Source: Olivibacter sp036959255 (GTDB taxonomy: Bacteria > Bacteroidota > Bacteroidia > Sphingobacteriales > Sphingobacteriaceae). From it: a DNA stretch of 64,000 nt. The translations under genes and the position numbers were made by a program. This document shows positions 16,877 to 23,746 of this stretch, piece by piece; position 1 is the first letter of the stretch, and the number at the start of each line of letters is the position of its first letter. Under the pieces are notes generated by a model. The model was not told the DNA's origin. It saw only the letters and a program-made list of their open reading frames with translations, and ran no database searches. Location of the stretch: contig NZ_JAWMTI010000001.1 in assembly GCF_036959255.1 (NCBI RefSeq), positions 1,178,001 to 1,242,000 on the forward strand. Direction: 5' to 3'.

Positions 16877-18064
16877 ATGAGAATATTGCCGCAACGATTC
16901 CTACTCGGAACAGTTATTCTTTGGCTCGCTACGTTAAACCTCATGGCGCAGGAGAAGAGGCCTGGGCTCTATCAGAGAGTGATGAATGGTAAATTAATGC
17001 AGAGTAAACTGGTGCAGAAGTTTATTTCGTCAGAGAAAGATTCAACCCGCTCTGCCGGTTTTGTTGTATTACCCTTATTGGGATATGCTCCTGAAACCGG
17101 TTTGGAGTACGGGCTTTCCGGGATTTATAACTTTTATATCGATAAAAGTGATACATTGATACGTACATCAAGTATTGTACTGCAGGGATCCCTAACGACA
17201 AAAAAGCAATCGAATCTGAAATTGACTTCCGATATATGGACCAAAGACAATGATTACCACCTTATTTCGGAGATACGATACAAGGATTTTCCCTTTAATT
17301 TTTACGGAATCGGTGATCAGACTCGAAAAGCGGATAAAGATTCACTAGTTCAACGATTGTTTCGATTAAGGTTAGAAGGTGAAAAGAAGATTGTTAAAAA
17401 TTATTATATAGGCCTTGGATTGATCTACGAAAACTACGAATATAAAGATGAGGCTCCCGGTGGTATTTACGACTGGACACCGCTTTATGGCAAGGAAGGT
17501 GGAAAATACCTGGCCTTTGGCATCTCTCAGCTGTACGATAGCCGCAACACCAATATCTACACAACGAAAGGGTATTACGCAAGGGCTGTTTATCATTATA
17601 TGCCTGATTTTTGGGGCGGTACTAATTTCGAAGGAGGACGTTTGGATTTCGATTTGCGCGCTTTCTTTCCTTTGACCTCCAAATTAACACTGGGTCTTCA
17701 TGCTACCTACGATGAATACTTCGGAAATGTACCTTTTTACTTGTTTCCTCAGTTAGGAAGCGATGAGGTAATGCGTGGGTATTACCCTGGTCGGTATCGA
17801 GATAAGACATTGATGACTTCGCAAGCCGAATTGCGTTATCGCATTCATCCACGAATCGGTTTTACTGCCTTTATGGGAGCTGGTACCGTTTATAATAAGA
17901 AAATCGATTTTTCATCCCTTAAGCCCTCCTTTGGTGGAGGTTTGCGCTATTTCTTTGATCTGGAACATAATTCAAGTATCCGGATCGACTATGGTATGGG
18001 TGAAAAACGTCCAGGAGAGCCAAGACAATCAGCTTTTTACTTGTCGCTCGGGGAAGCATTTTAA
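16877..18064 (+). CDS. BamA/TamA-like outer-membrane beta-barrel protein
   Basis: A 395-residue protein. I chose the ATG at 16877 (MRILPQRFLLGTVILWLATLNLMAQ, a good signal peptide); the frame is open upstream to a TTG overlapping the preceding stop. The rest is alternating amphipathic strands with the Omp85 core pattern GSDEVMRGYYPGRYRDKT and AELRYRI, ending in an aromatic-flanked strand (SAFYLSLGEAF). It lacks POTRA domains, so it is a short Omp85-like or surface-antigen barrel, not BamA itself. Substrate unknown. Confidence 0.82.
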   Translation: MRILPQRFLLGTVILWLATLNLMAQEKRPGLYQRVMNGKLMQSKLVQKFISSEKDSTRSAGFVVLPLLGYAPETGLEYGLSGIYNFYIDKSDTLIRTSSIVLQGSLTTKKQSNLKLTSDIWTKDNDYHLISEIRYKDFPFNFYGIGDQTRKADKDSLVQRLFRLRLEGEKKIVKNYYIGLGLIYENYEYKDEAPGGIYDWTPLYGKEGGKYLAFGISQLYDSRNTNIYTTKGYYARAVYHYMPDFWGGTNFEGGRLDFDLRAFFPLTSKLTLGLHATYDEYFGNVPFYLFPQLGSDEVMRGYYPGRYRDKTLMTSQAELRYRIHPRIGFTAFMGAGTVYNKKIDFSSLKPSFGGGLRYFFDLEHNSSIRIDYGMGEKRPGEPRQSAFYLSLGEAF

Positions 18065-18081
18065 CAGCGGGTGAAGTAATC

Positions 18082-18105
18082 AGTTTTTAGTCTTTGACTA
18101 AAACT
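18082..18105. terminator. Convergent hairpin terminator
   Basis: AGTTTTTAGTC (18082-18092) pairs imperfectly with GACTAAAACT (18096-18105) around a 3-nt loop, between the convergent barrel and methyltransferase genes. The right arm overlaps the methyltransferase stop codon. Confidence 0.5.
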
Positions 18106-18889
18106 AATACTTAACCTTAAAGTGTTCTTTCTCCTGACCCGTTCTAAAGAAAACTAAACCGATGAAGAACAGGTCGATGGTAAGACTTACTTGTGGATGA
18201 TTTTTGATTTCCTGCCAAGCCTCTTTCATGCCCTTGCTCCAATAGATATCATCAAAAATGAGCACGCTTTGCGGGTGGGTTTTAGGAAGGCAATGATAGA
18301 AATAATTCAACGTGGCATCTTTCCGATGGTTGCCATCTAAAAAGAGGAAGTCAATTTTTTCCTGCTCTTGAATAAGTTGCGGTAATAGCGTATCAAAGTT
18401 TCCTATTTTCAGCTGAACGTGCGAAGCGCCGAGCGCATCGAGCGTTTGTTGGGCAATAGCCGCCGTTTGCGGACACCCTTCTACAGTGATGAGCGAAGCA
18501 TCTGGGTTCGCCTTTGCAAGGTAAGCTGTGGTAATCCCTAAACAGGTTCCTAATTCGATAATAGTTGATGGCGCAAAGTGATGTGCCAAACGAGCGATAA
18601 GTTGCGCAATCCGTTTCGGTTTTAACGCATTCCTGGCAATCGTACCGACGGCTTTTTGCTTTCCGTTATTGAGCATCGAACCGGCACCATAGTCGGTTAC
18701 CGTGATAATTCGTGTGTCCTTCTTTAGCGCCAATCGTTTACGCTCAATTTCGTCTTCGTAAGGCTGCGCTGAAAAATCGTAAATAACTTCATCAATAAGC
18801 TTATATACGAAAGGAGAATGTACACCATGGCGTGTTTTGGCAGAAAACTTGTGTACTAGATAGTCAAGAAAGAAACGGTAGTTTGCCAT
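18104..18889 (-). CDS. Class I SAM-dependent methyltransferase
   Basis: A 261-residue cytoplasmic enzyme. The ATG at 18889 (MANYRFFLDYLVHKFSAKTRHGVHSPFVYKL) is preferred over an in-frame TTG at 18901. The SAM-binding core has motif I TIIELGTCLGITTAYLA at about residues 113-129, an acidic residue after the next strand (SLITVEGCP), and a motif IV-like block IDFLFLDGNHRKDATLNYF. The LDGNH block and the following YWSKGMKEAW resemble O-methyltransferases of the catechol type. The substrate is unknown, and no neighbouring pathway indicates one. Confidence 0.85.
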   Translation of the reverse strand: MANYRFFLDYLVHKFSAKTRHGVHSPFVYKLIDEVIYDFSAQPYEDEIERKRLALKKDTRIITVTDYGAGSMLNNGKQKAVGTIARNALKPKRIAQLIARLAHHFAPSTIIELGTCLGITTAYLAKANPDASLITVEGCPQTAAIAQQTLDALGASHVQLKIGNFDTLLPQLIQEQEKIDFLFLDGNHRKDATLNYFYHCLPKTHPQSVLIFDDIYWSKGMKEAWQEIKNHPQVSLTIDLFFIGLVFFRTGQEKEHFKVKY

Positions 18890-18921
18890 ATATGGCAGCA
18901 AAGATAAAGTTTTTATATTTG

Positions 18922-19440
18922 TTCTTTTCTCTTTGAAAGAAAAGGAACTTTTTTCTTAATCAGCTTTTTCTTGATAAAAAGCTGACCAAAAATCAAGGCA
19001 GCACATCCTTCGCTAAAGATTTAGGTCCGTCGCTCAAATCATGTGGAGCCGCCCCTCCCTTCAATCTATGCTTCGCTTTTCACATGATTTTTTTGCCCTG
19101 GCTATCCTAAATCTTCTTAACGCTCATGCTGTGAGGCCGTTCTTTCCGGCCCACGGTAGTTCCTTGCATAACCGTTCCGAAGGACGTCAATGGCCTAGTC
19201 TATGGAGGCGGCAACCGGCAGTCAAAGATGGCCCATCTCTATTATTAAGCGAAGCATCCGGTAATCAGTGAATCGACGAACGAAGGACTTAGCATTGCGC
19301 GAGAGGGTGGCTCCGATTCACGGATGGACATCTGACCACGGGCTGCAACGGAATAGACAAGCCAAGCACCTTGCCCCAATGGGCGCAGCAAGTGGGATGA
19401 TGTATAAATTAAACCTTCCTTTAATATAAGCACTATTCCT
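18922..19440. repeat. Intergenic repeat element with hairpin head (related head to copies A/B)
   Basis: No convincing gene is present. The element starts with GTTCTTTTC/GAAAAGGAAC (18922-18949) and CAGCTTTTT/AAAAAGCTG (18961-18984) hairpins, followed by ACCAAAAATCAAGGC. That head is shared with copy B near 29470-29486. The body differs from copies A and B and has internal inverted segments (ATTTAGG...TCATGTGG near 19019-19046 against CACATGA...CCTAAAT near 19080-19112). The 76-codon plus-strand frame here is low complexity and probably spurious. Confidence 0.5.
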
Positions 19441-19470
19441 TGGTAACTGTAGTTGTTTTGAGAATAGATG

Positions 19471-19522
19471 GATAAACTTTCATATAAAGGAAAGTTTATC
19501 TAAGTTTGCTATACTATTTTTG
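19471..19522 (+). promoter_or_regulatory. Operator-like palindrome overlapping a promoter
   Basis: Perfect 11-bp arms GATAAACTTTC (19471-19481) and GAAAGTTTATC (19490-19500) flank an 8-nt spacer. Two TAnnTTTG-type -7 elements lie immediately downstream: TAAGTTTG (19501-19508) and TATTTTTG (19515-19522). The palindrome would occupy the -33 region of either promoter, so a regulator bound there should control the lipoprotein gene at 19632. Confidence 0.5.
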
Positions 19523-19631
19523 TTTGCAGCTGTGCAATTTTCTGCCTTGTTGCCGTTATATAGTAAAACACATGAAATCGGATAAAAAAGTAGATCATCC
19601 GCTTTCCCTGACTAAAATGTACTCGATGCAA

Positions 19632-20720
19632 ATGAACCGTATATTCACACTGAGCCTGATCATTCTTTGTTTATGGACTTCCTGTAAACGGGTAGATGAT
19701 GAACCTGCATATCCTGCAACACCAATCTCCAGGTTATATATCTCTTTTTCGGATATTGCGAACTCGGATACCCAAGTTTATCAAAATGCAGTGGTCATTG
19801 ATCCTGCAGATAGCGCGGGCTATATACCAACCCTTGTGGGCGCGAATACTGAACCCCAACAAGGAATGGGTATATTCTACAGCCCTGATTTAAAACAGGG
19901 CTTTCAGGTTAGCAGAAGAGACACGACTATTAAATATTTCTCGGTTAGTGATGTGGGAAACATCAGTACTTCAACCCGTAGTTTCAAAGACGTCTTTTAT
20001 TTGTATAGTCCTCGATCTATTCGCTATGATAATAGATCTGACCAATTATTTATTACAAATGATCGTTCTGATAGCGCCTCAGTAAACATTTATTACAATC
20101 CTACCAGACTAGTGGGGCAGCAATATCCAAGAAAAAGACTTGGCCTCACCAGCGCACCGTGGGGTATGGCAACGGGCATGACACTTAATACCAGTGATTC
20201 TTTGTTATTACTTTCAATGCAAGGGAACACCCGAGAGGTGTGGGGCTTTGCATTAAAAGATATTGCTTCGGTACAAGACACATTCGTTAACAATGCTCAG
20301 CCAAACTATACCATAAAGATTGAGGGAGCAAATGATTTGAGGGGCATTACCTATTCTTCGAGACTTGACATCCTTATCGTTTCCGATATGGGACCTGCCA
20401 AACTCACGGATAATCCAAGCAATGGCAGTGTCGATGGAAAGATCTATGTAATCGAAAATGCAAAACAGGCAATAATGGCCGGTGGAACCATTACCCCAAC
20501 AAGAACGATTACCGGCTCAGCTACCGATTTGGTGGACCCAATAGATGTCGCTATTACGGACTTACCAAATCGGAATCATTTCATATATGTCATCGATCGA
20601 GTAAAACGGCTCACAAGGTTCGCATTAGATGCTAATGGAAACGTTGAGCCTGAAGCTGGTGGGACATTATCTTTAACACCTGAATTTATGTATCTCGATT
20701 CTCGGGGACCGAATGAGTAA
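19632..20720 (+). CDS. Lipoprotein with a beta-propeller-like repeat domain
   Basis: A 362-residue lipoprotein. I chose the ATG at 19632 (MNRIFTLSLIILCLWTSCKR) because it gives a clean signal and lipobox (LWTSC); the frame runs upstream to 19506 with other ATGs at 19572, 19617 and 19626. The mature protein has recurring strand blocks (VQDTFVNNAQPNYTIKIEGA, LRGITYSSRLDILIVSDMG, DVAITDLPNRNHFIYVIDR), consistent with NHL/YVTN-type propellers, though no family is certain. It is convergent with the CRISPR/guide RNA locus and has its own promoter candidate. Confidence 0.75.
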   Translation: MNRIFTLSLIILCLWTSCKRVDDEPAYPATPISRLYISFSDIANSDTQVYQNAVVIDPADSAGYIPTLVGANTEPQQGMGIFYSPDLKQGFQVSRRDTTIKYFSVSDVGNISTSTRSFKDVFYLYSPRSIRYDNRSDQLFITNDRSDSASVNIYYNPTRLVGQQYPRKRLGLTSAPWGMATGMTLNTSDSLLLLSMQGNTREVWGFALKDIASVQDTFVNNAQPNYTIKIEGANDLRGITYSSRLDILIVSDMGPAKLTDNPSNGSVDGKIYVIENAKQAIMAGGTITPTRTITGSATDLVDPIDVAITDLPNRNHFIYVIDRVKRLTRFALDANGNVEPEAGGTLSLTPEFMYLDSRGPNE

Positions 20721-20924
20721 CTCATAAAGCGAAAAGCGAACTTTTGTTTGTAAATAGCTCATCAAAAGATTGAATCTAATTGTGTCCATCATAGATAGCA
20801 GTAAATGAAATAGTTCAATAAGCGGATGAAGAACCCTATTTGACATAGGCAACCCCTAATTGCATATCTTTTAATTTTGGCGCTGTCATAAACAAGGGAA
20901 TCTTGGACCCCCTAAAGACTAACA

Positions 20925-20995
20925 GTTGTAAGCTTAAAAGATTCAGTGAGTGCTACTTCGCCTCACCTCTGTGGTTGTGCAAGCAACCTCAAAAT
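20925..20995 (-). ncRNA. Structured guide-RNA scaffold, distal copy (tracrRNA candidate)
   Basis: Read on the minus strand, hairpin B (GGTTG-CTTGCA-CAACC, 20988-20973) is followed by hairpin A (stem GTGAG/CTCAC, 20966-20946), then AATCTTTT and TTACAAC. The same layout occurs at 21681-21753. The hairpin B stem changes from GGCTG/CAGCC to GGTTG/CAACC, a compensatory change that supports RNA structure. TTACAAC (20931-20925) can pair with the 5' end GTTGTGG of the CRISPR repeat, and ATCTTTT with its AAAGG segment, as a two-part tracrRNA anti-repeat would. A TAATTTTG promoter-like word lies just upstream. Ends are approximate. Confidence 0.6.
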
Positions 20996-21175
20996 TATTA
21001 TCGTAATCTTATCACCATTCACCAATAAAGATCCGACCTATTCTATTGTATATAGATATATCAGGCTGTTTGCTGACATTGTGCTAGCACCATTCAGGAC
21101 TGACTTTGAATTGTATATACCGATCAAATTTAGCTAATGACAATCCAGAAATTTTACATTGAGGGAGCCCATCTC

Positions 21176-21671
21176 TTTGTCTATACCTTTAATCTTGTGA
21201 TTTACGAAACCTTTGATTCGCCTATTCAGGTGACGCGATTAATTGTTTATACCTTTCATTTTGTGGTTAATAACAACCGAAGCCGATACGAAGCTGGCAC
21301 CTCGCTAATTGTTTATACCCTTCTTTTTGTGGTTAATCACAACTAATGTTAGGATTATGATAACGATGTACTGTTGTTTATACCTTTCATTTTGTAGCTA
21401 ACCACAACTTTGGCACGTATGCCTATAAAGCCTATATTATTGTTTATACCTTTCATTTTGTAGTTAACCACAACGTTCGGTTATAGCTGAATCTACCAAG
21501 TTACATTGTTTATACCTTTCATTTTGTAGTTAACCACAACGTTTAAACAACATTTGAGATATATTTTTACATTGTTTATACCTTTCATTTTGTAGTTAAC
21601 CACAACTAGCTCTTTACGGGCCGAGAAAACTTCGTTGTTGTTTATACCTTTCATCCCTTTAGTACCAACAT
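21176..21671 (-). CRISPR. CRISPR array, six intact and two degenerate repeats, seven spacers
   Basis: Repeats of 36 nt lie at 21242-21277, 21308-21343, 21373-21408, 21439-21474, 21505-21540 and 21571-21606, with degenerate ones at 21176-21210 and 21637-21671. Spacers are 29-31 nt and all different. On the minus strand the repeat begins GTTGTGGTTAACTAC and ends GGTATAAACAAT. The three repeats at 21439-21606 are identical, while those toward 21176 accumulate changes, so the young, leader-proximal end is at the high coordinates beside the Cas12f-like gene. The repeat 3' end resembles what I recall of Cas12f crRNA repeats (GAATGAAGG...CAAC). No cas1/cas2 is nearby. Confidence 0.96.
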
Positions 21672-21753
21672 AAAAAAGATATTCGGTGAGTGCTTTTTAG
21701 CCTCACCCTACGGCTGTACAAGCAGCCTCTAATATGTCAAAGTACGATATTAG
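21607..21753 (-). ncRNA. Natural single-guide-like RNA: scaffold fused to a degenerate repeat and one spacer
   Basis: Minus-strand order: CTAATAT/ATATTAG hairpin (21753-21729), hairpin B GGCTG-CTTGTA-CAGCC (21127 bases onward: 21727-21712), hairpin A GGTGAG/CTCACC (21107 end: 21707-21685), ATCTTTTTTAT (21680-21670), a loop, then the conserved 3' half of a CRISPR repeat and the spacer at 21636-21607. ATCTTTTTTAT can pair with ATGAAAGGTAT (21654-21644) at 10 of 11 positions with wobbles, so anti-repeat and repeat are joined in one molecule. Hairpin B is very close to GGCUGCUUGCAUCAGCC, which I recall from the Un1Cas12f1 tracrRNA. It begins only 15 nt after the Cas12f-like stop. Confidence 0.65.
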
Positions 21754-21767
21754 GTCTGAAAGCGGAT

Positions 21768-22175
21768 TTATTCCACAATCAAGTTAATACCTGCTTTTGC
21801 CGCTTTATAAGCGATCTTTTCTTTTAGGCCGTAGTAGCTCCAATTGCGCAAGAGAAAATCTTCCTCTTTTGCCACTTCCTCTTTCTGTGTCTGGTTTACG
21901 AGCAAAAGCGTTCCGGCCTCTGATTTCACACAATGGTCTATAAGCCTTCTGCTATAGAGATGTAATCTGTTTTGTATGTATTGTTTTTCTTTAGCCTTAT
22001 AGTCTTCAAGGCTTTTTAATTTGCGTTTTCTTCCTTTTCCGGATTTATTAAACGTTGAACCACGCTGCAAGCGATGTCTGGCAGCCTGAATAGCCAATCT
22101 CCTGTGCAGAAATTCTTCCTTGTTTCCGATCTGATAATTTTCTTTGTCAATCTTTAGGGTGATCGGGGTACTCAA
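21768..22175 (-). CDS. Nuclease-dead Cas12f-like protein, C-terminal part (RuvC remnant)
   Basis: This 135-codon frame (nominal TTG start at 22175) overlaps the end of the upstream frame by 29 nt and continues its RuvC-like domain. It contains the bridge-helix-like segment EEFLHRRLAIQAARHRLQRG and the hallmark WSYYGLKEKIAYKAAKAGI of TnpB/Cas12f proteins. At the RuvC-II position LLLVNQT carries Asn94 where catalytic Glu is expected. The protein stops at GINLIVE, exactly before the zinc finger (CxxC) and the RuvC-III Asp that normally follow. It is best read as one ~364-residue protein with the frame at 22147-22863 (see the frame-break finding). Confidence 0.8.
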   Translation of the reverse strand: MSTPITLKIDKENYQIGNKEEFLHRRLAIQAARHRLQRGSTFNKSGKGRKRKLKSLEDYKAKEKQYIQNRLHLYSRRLIDHCVKSEAGTLLLVNQTQKEEVAKEEDFLLRNWSYYGLKEKIAYKAAKAGINLIVE

Positions 22176-22863
22176 TGGAAAGCGATGCTTCGGCTATGGT
22201 CGATTCGTTGAGGCAATGGCTTTCTTTCTCCATCTCAAAGCAGGCCAAGAGAAAAAGTTTGCCCTTCTCAATTTTTAGGGAGCTGTTGCACAACTTCAAA
22301 GTACCCATCATTGTCCTTTGTAAAAGGACTTTCTTGTCCGATCGGTCTTTTCCCAAATATGTCCTAAACGGTATTTTAAATAAGTTAAATTTATAATCCC
22401 TGCCCTTATCGTCACCCATCAGCTTTATCTGGCTGGCCGAAAATGGTATGGGAATATTACGTTTATAGCTCCGCAGTGATTTTTCGCCTTTCCAGTAGGA
22501 GGAACGTTCAGAATTGTAGATACGAATTAAGGTGTTGTTCAGATTACTGAATATATCTGAGGGCATTTCACCTTTAAAATAAGCCGATAGCAATCGATAG
22601 GTGGTATTCATCCTCGAGGTATTAAGAATGCCGTCGGGGTCTTTATTAATATCTGCAAGCTTTACCTTAATGTCGTCTGTAATATAAACGATCTCTTTGA
22701 TCTGATCCTGTATGAATTGATGGGAAAATAGGTAATTTCCGCCTCGGAAACATAGGCGTTGCCAATCAAATAACTGTTGGTAATAAACCCTCCGCTTTTC
22801 TGTATCATCACAATCAATGAGCAGTTGGATCTTTCGGGTGAGCATGATCGTTTTCTTTTCCAT
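22147..22863 (-). CDS. Nuclease-dead Cas12f-like protein, N-terminal part
   Basis: A 238-codon frame starting at ATG 22863, 12 nt after the sigma factor stop. It covers the wedge/recognition-like region (RKIQLLIDCDDTEKRRVYYQQ, WQRLCFRGGNYLFSHQFIQ) and reaches the first RuvC strand, ASLSIEYP, where canonical TnpB/Cas12f has a DxG motif; here those positions are Ser227 and Ser229. It then runs out of frame (DHPKD stop). Removing one C from the C4 run at 22165-22168 joins EYP directly to ITLKIDKENYQIG of the next frame. I infer a guide-RNA-binding, DNA-binding, non-cutting effector. The family call rests on motifs read by eye; N-terminal similarity cannot be verified without a search. Confidence 0.78.
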   Translation of the reverse strand: MEKKTIMLTRKIQLLIDCDDTEKRRVYYQQLFDWQRLCFRGGNYLFSHQFIQDQIKEIVYITDDIKVKLADINKDPDGILNTSRMNTTYRLLSAYFKGEMPSDIFSNLNNTLIRIYNSERSSYWKGEKSLRSYKRNIPIPFSASQIKLMGDDKGRDYKFNLFKIPFRTYLGKDRSDKKVLLQRTMMGTLKLCNSSLKIEKGKLFLLACFEMEKESHCLNESTIAEASLSIEYPDHPKD

Positions 22864-22875
22864 AGCACCTTTATA

Positions 22876-23694
22876 TTAAGCTGACTTTTTACTTTTCCTG
22901 ATAACGGCATAGGCCTGCACAAAAAGCGATTTCACTTTATTATCATCCAGCTTGAGGGCTTCGGCAATTTCCTCAAAAGAATATTGCAAGTCATAACGTA
23001 GCATCAATACCTGCGCCTGCTCATCGCTCAACGTGCCTTCCATTACCATGGGTTTGGTACGACTTGCCTTTTCCAGTTTTTGCGTATCAGACAGAGCTGC
23101 CTTCATGTTAGCGATACAGTTTTCGATACGTTGCCCAACCTCATAATCGGAGATACCGCCCAAATGATAGGCAATGCGTTCGTAATTGAATTCGTATTTG
23201 AGGCAAAGGCGTATAAAAAGCTGTTGCTGCTGGTTCAGGTGCGGAATAAGCTCGTTTACCCGGGCTAACCGTTGTATTTTCTCCTCTTCCAGCTGTTCAA
23301 GGTATACGGTATCTTCTTCTGTTTCCTCTTCCAGCTCGTAACCGAGCATAAATTCCTGAAAATCTTCAATACCGTCCAAGCGTAGCATGCTTCTGTGGAA
23401 ACGGTAGATCGTTTTTCCATAATAGGCGCTGGCTGCTTCTCTGATCTGTTGGACGAGAAATTGATGGAGGTGGTCGATATCCCGCAGCATATCGCGCATA
23501 ACCCATAAGCGTAAAAAGGCTTCCTGCGCCATACTGTTGGCAATCAGGTCTTCCTTCACCATGCGCATTGCGCGATAAGCATAATAGGTATAGTATCCAT
23601 CGTAAAAGTAATTGAGCCCATTTTCATCGCCTTCTTTCAATAGTTTAAAATGCCTTTCGGCTCTCTTTTTGGTTTTCAGTAAAGGTTGTTCCAT
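22876..23694 (-). CDS. ECF-like sigma factor linked to the Cas12f-like protein
   Basis: A 272-residue protein from the ATG at 23694 (MEQPLLKTKKRAERHFKLLKEGD); upstream codons to 23739 are open but unlikely. Residues 20-90 look like sigma region 2 (GDENGLNYFYDGYYTYYAYRA, AQEAFLRLWVMRDMLRDIDH), which binds RNA polymerase and the -10 region. After an acidic linker (ELEEETEEDTVYLEQLEEE) there are two region-4-like helix-turn-helix segments, about 145-200 (LNQQQQLFIRLCLKYEFNYERIAYHL) and 220-268 (LSDEQAQVLMLRYDLQYSFEEIAEAL). Two such segments are unusual. No anti-sigma factor or SusCD pair is adjacent, so control is unlike a classical ECF system. Confidence 0.78.
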   Translation of the reverse strand: MEQPLLKTKKRAERHFKLLKEGDENGLNYFYDGYYTYYAYRAMRMVKEDLIANSMAQEAFLRLWVMRDMLRDIDHLHQFLVQQIREAASAYYGKTIYRFHRSMLRLDGIEDFQEFMLGYELEEETEEDTVYLEQLEEEKIQRLARVNELIPHLNQQQQLFIRLCLKYEFNYERIAYHLGGISDYEVGQRIENCIANMKAALSDTQKLEKASRTKPMVMEGTLSDEQAQVLMLRYDLQYSFEEIAEALKLDDNKVKSLFVQAYAVIRKSKKSA

Positions 23695-23746
23695 AATAAG
23701 GTGGTTGTTCGGTGTCGATTTGTTAGGCCTGTTGCACAAATTTTCC

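Noticed and set aside
19041..19271. 76-codon plus-strand frame in the element at 18922
   Set aside because: Low complexity, no family match, and it lies inside a repeat with internal inverted segments.
21137..21346. Plus-strand frame across the first CRISPR repeats
   Set aside because: It is a product of the repeats themselves (recurrent IVYTFHFVV) and lies inside the array.
21176..21671. Type II-C array for Cas9
   Set aside because: Repeats starting GTTGTGG are also seen in type II-C arrays, but no cas9, HNH motif or cas1/cas2 is present, and the scaffold RNA resembles a Cas12f tracrRNA.
21768..22863. Reading the Cas12f-like gene as an ordinary IS605/IS607 TnpB
   Set aside because: There is no TnpA, no transposon end or omegaRNA at the 3' end of the gene as in IS elements; instead a CRISPR array and sigma factor are linked, and catalytic residues and zinc finger are missing.
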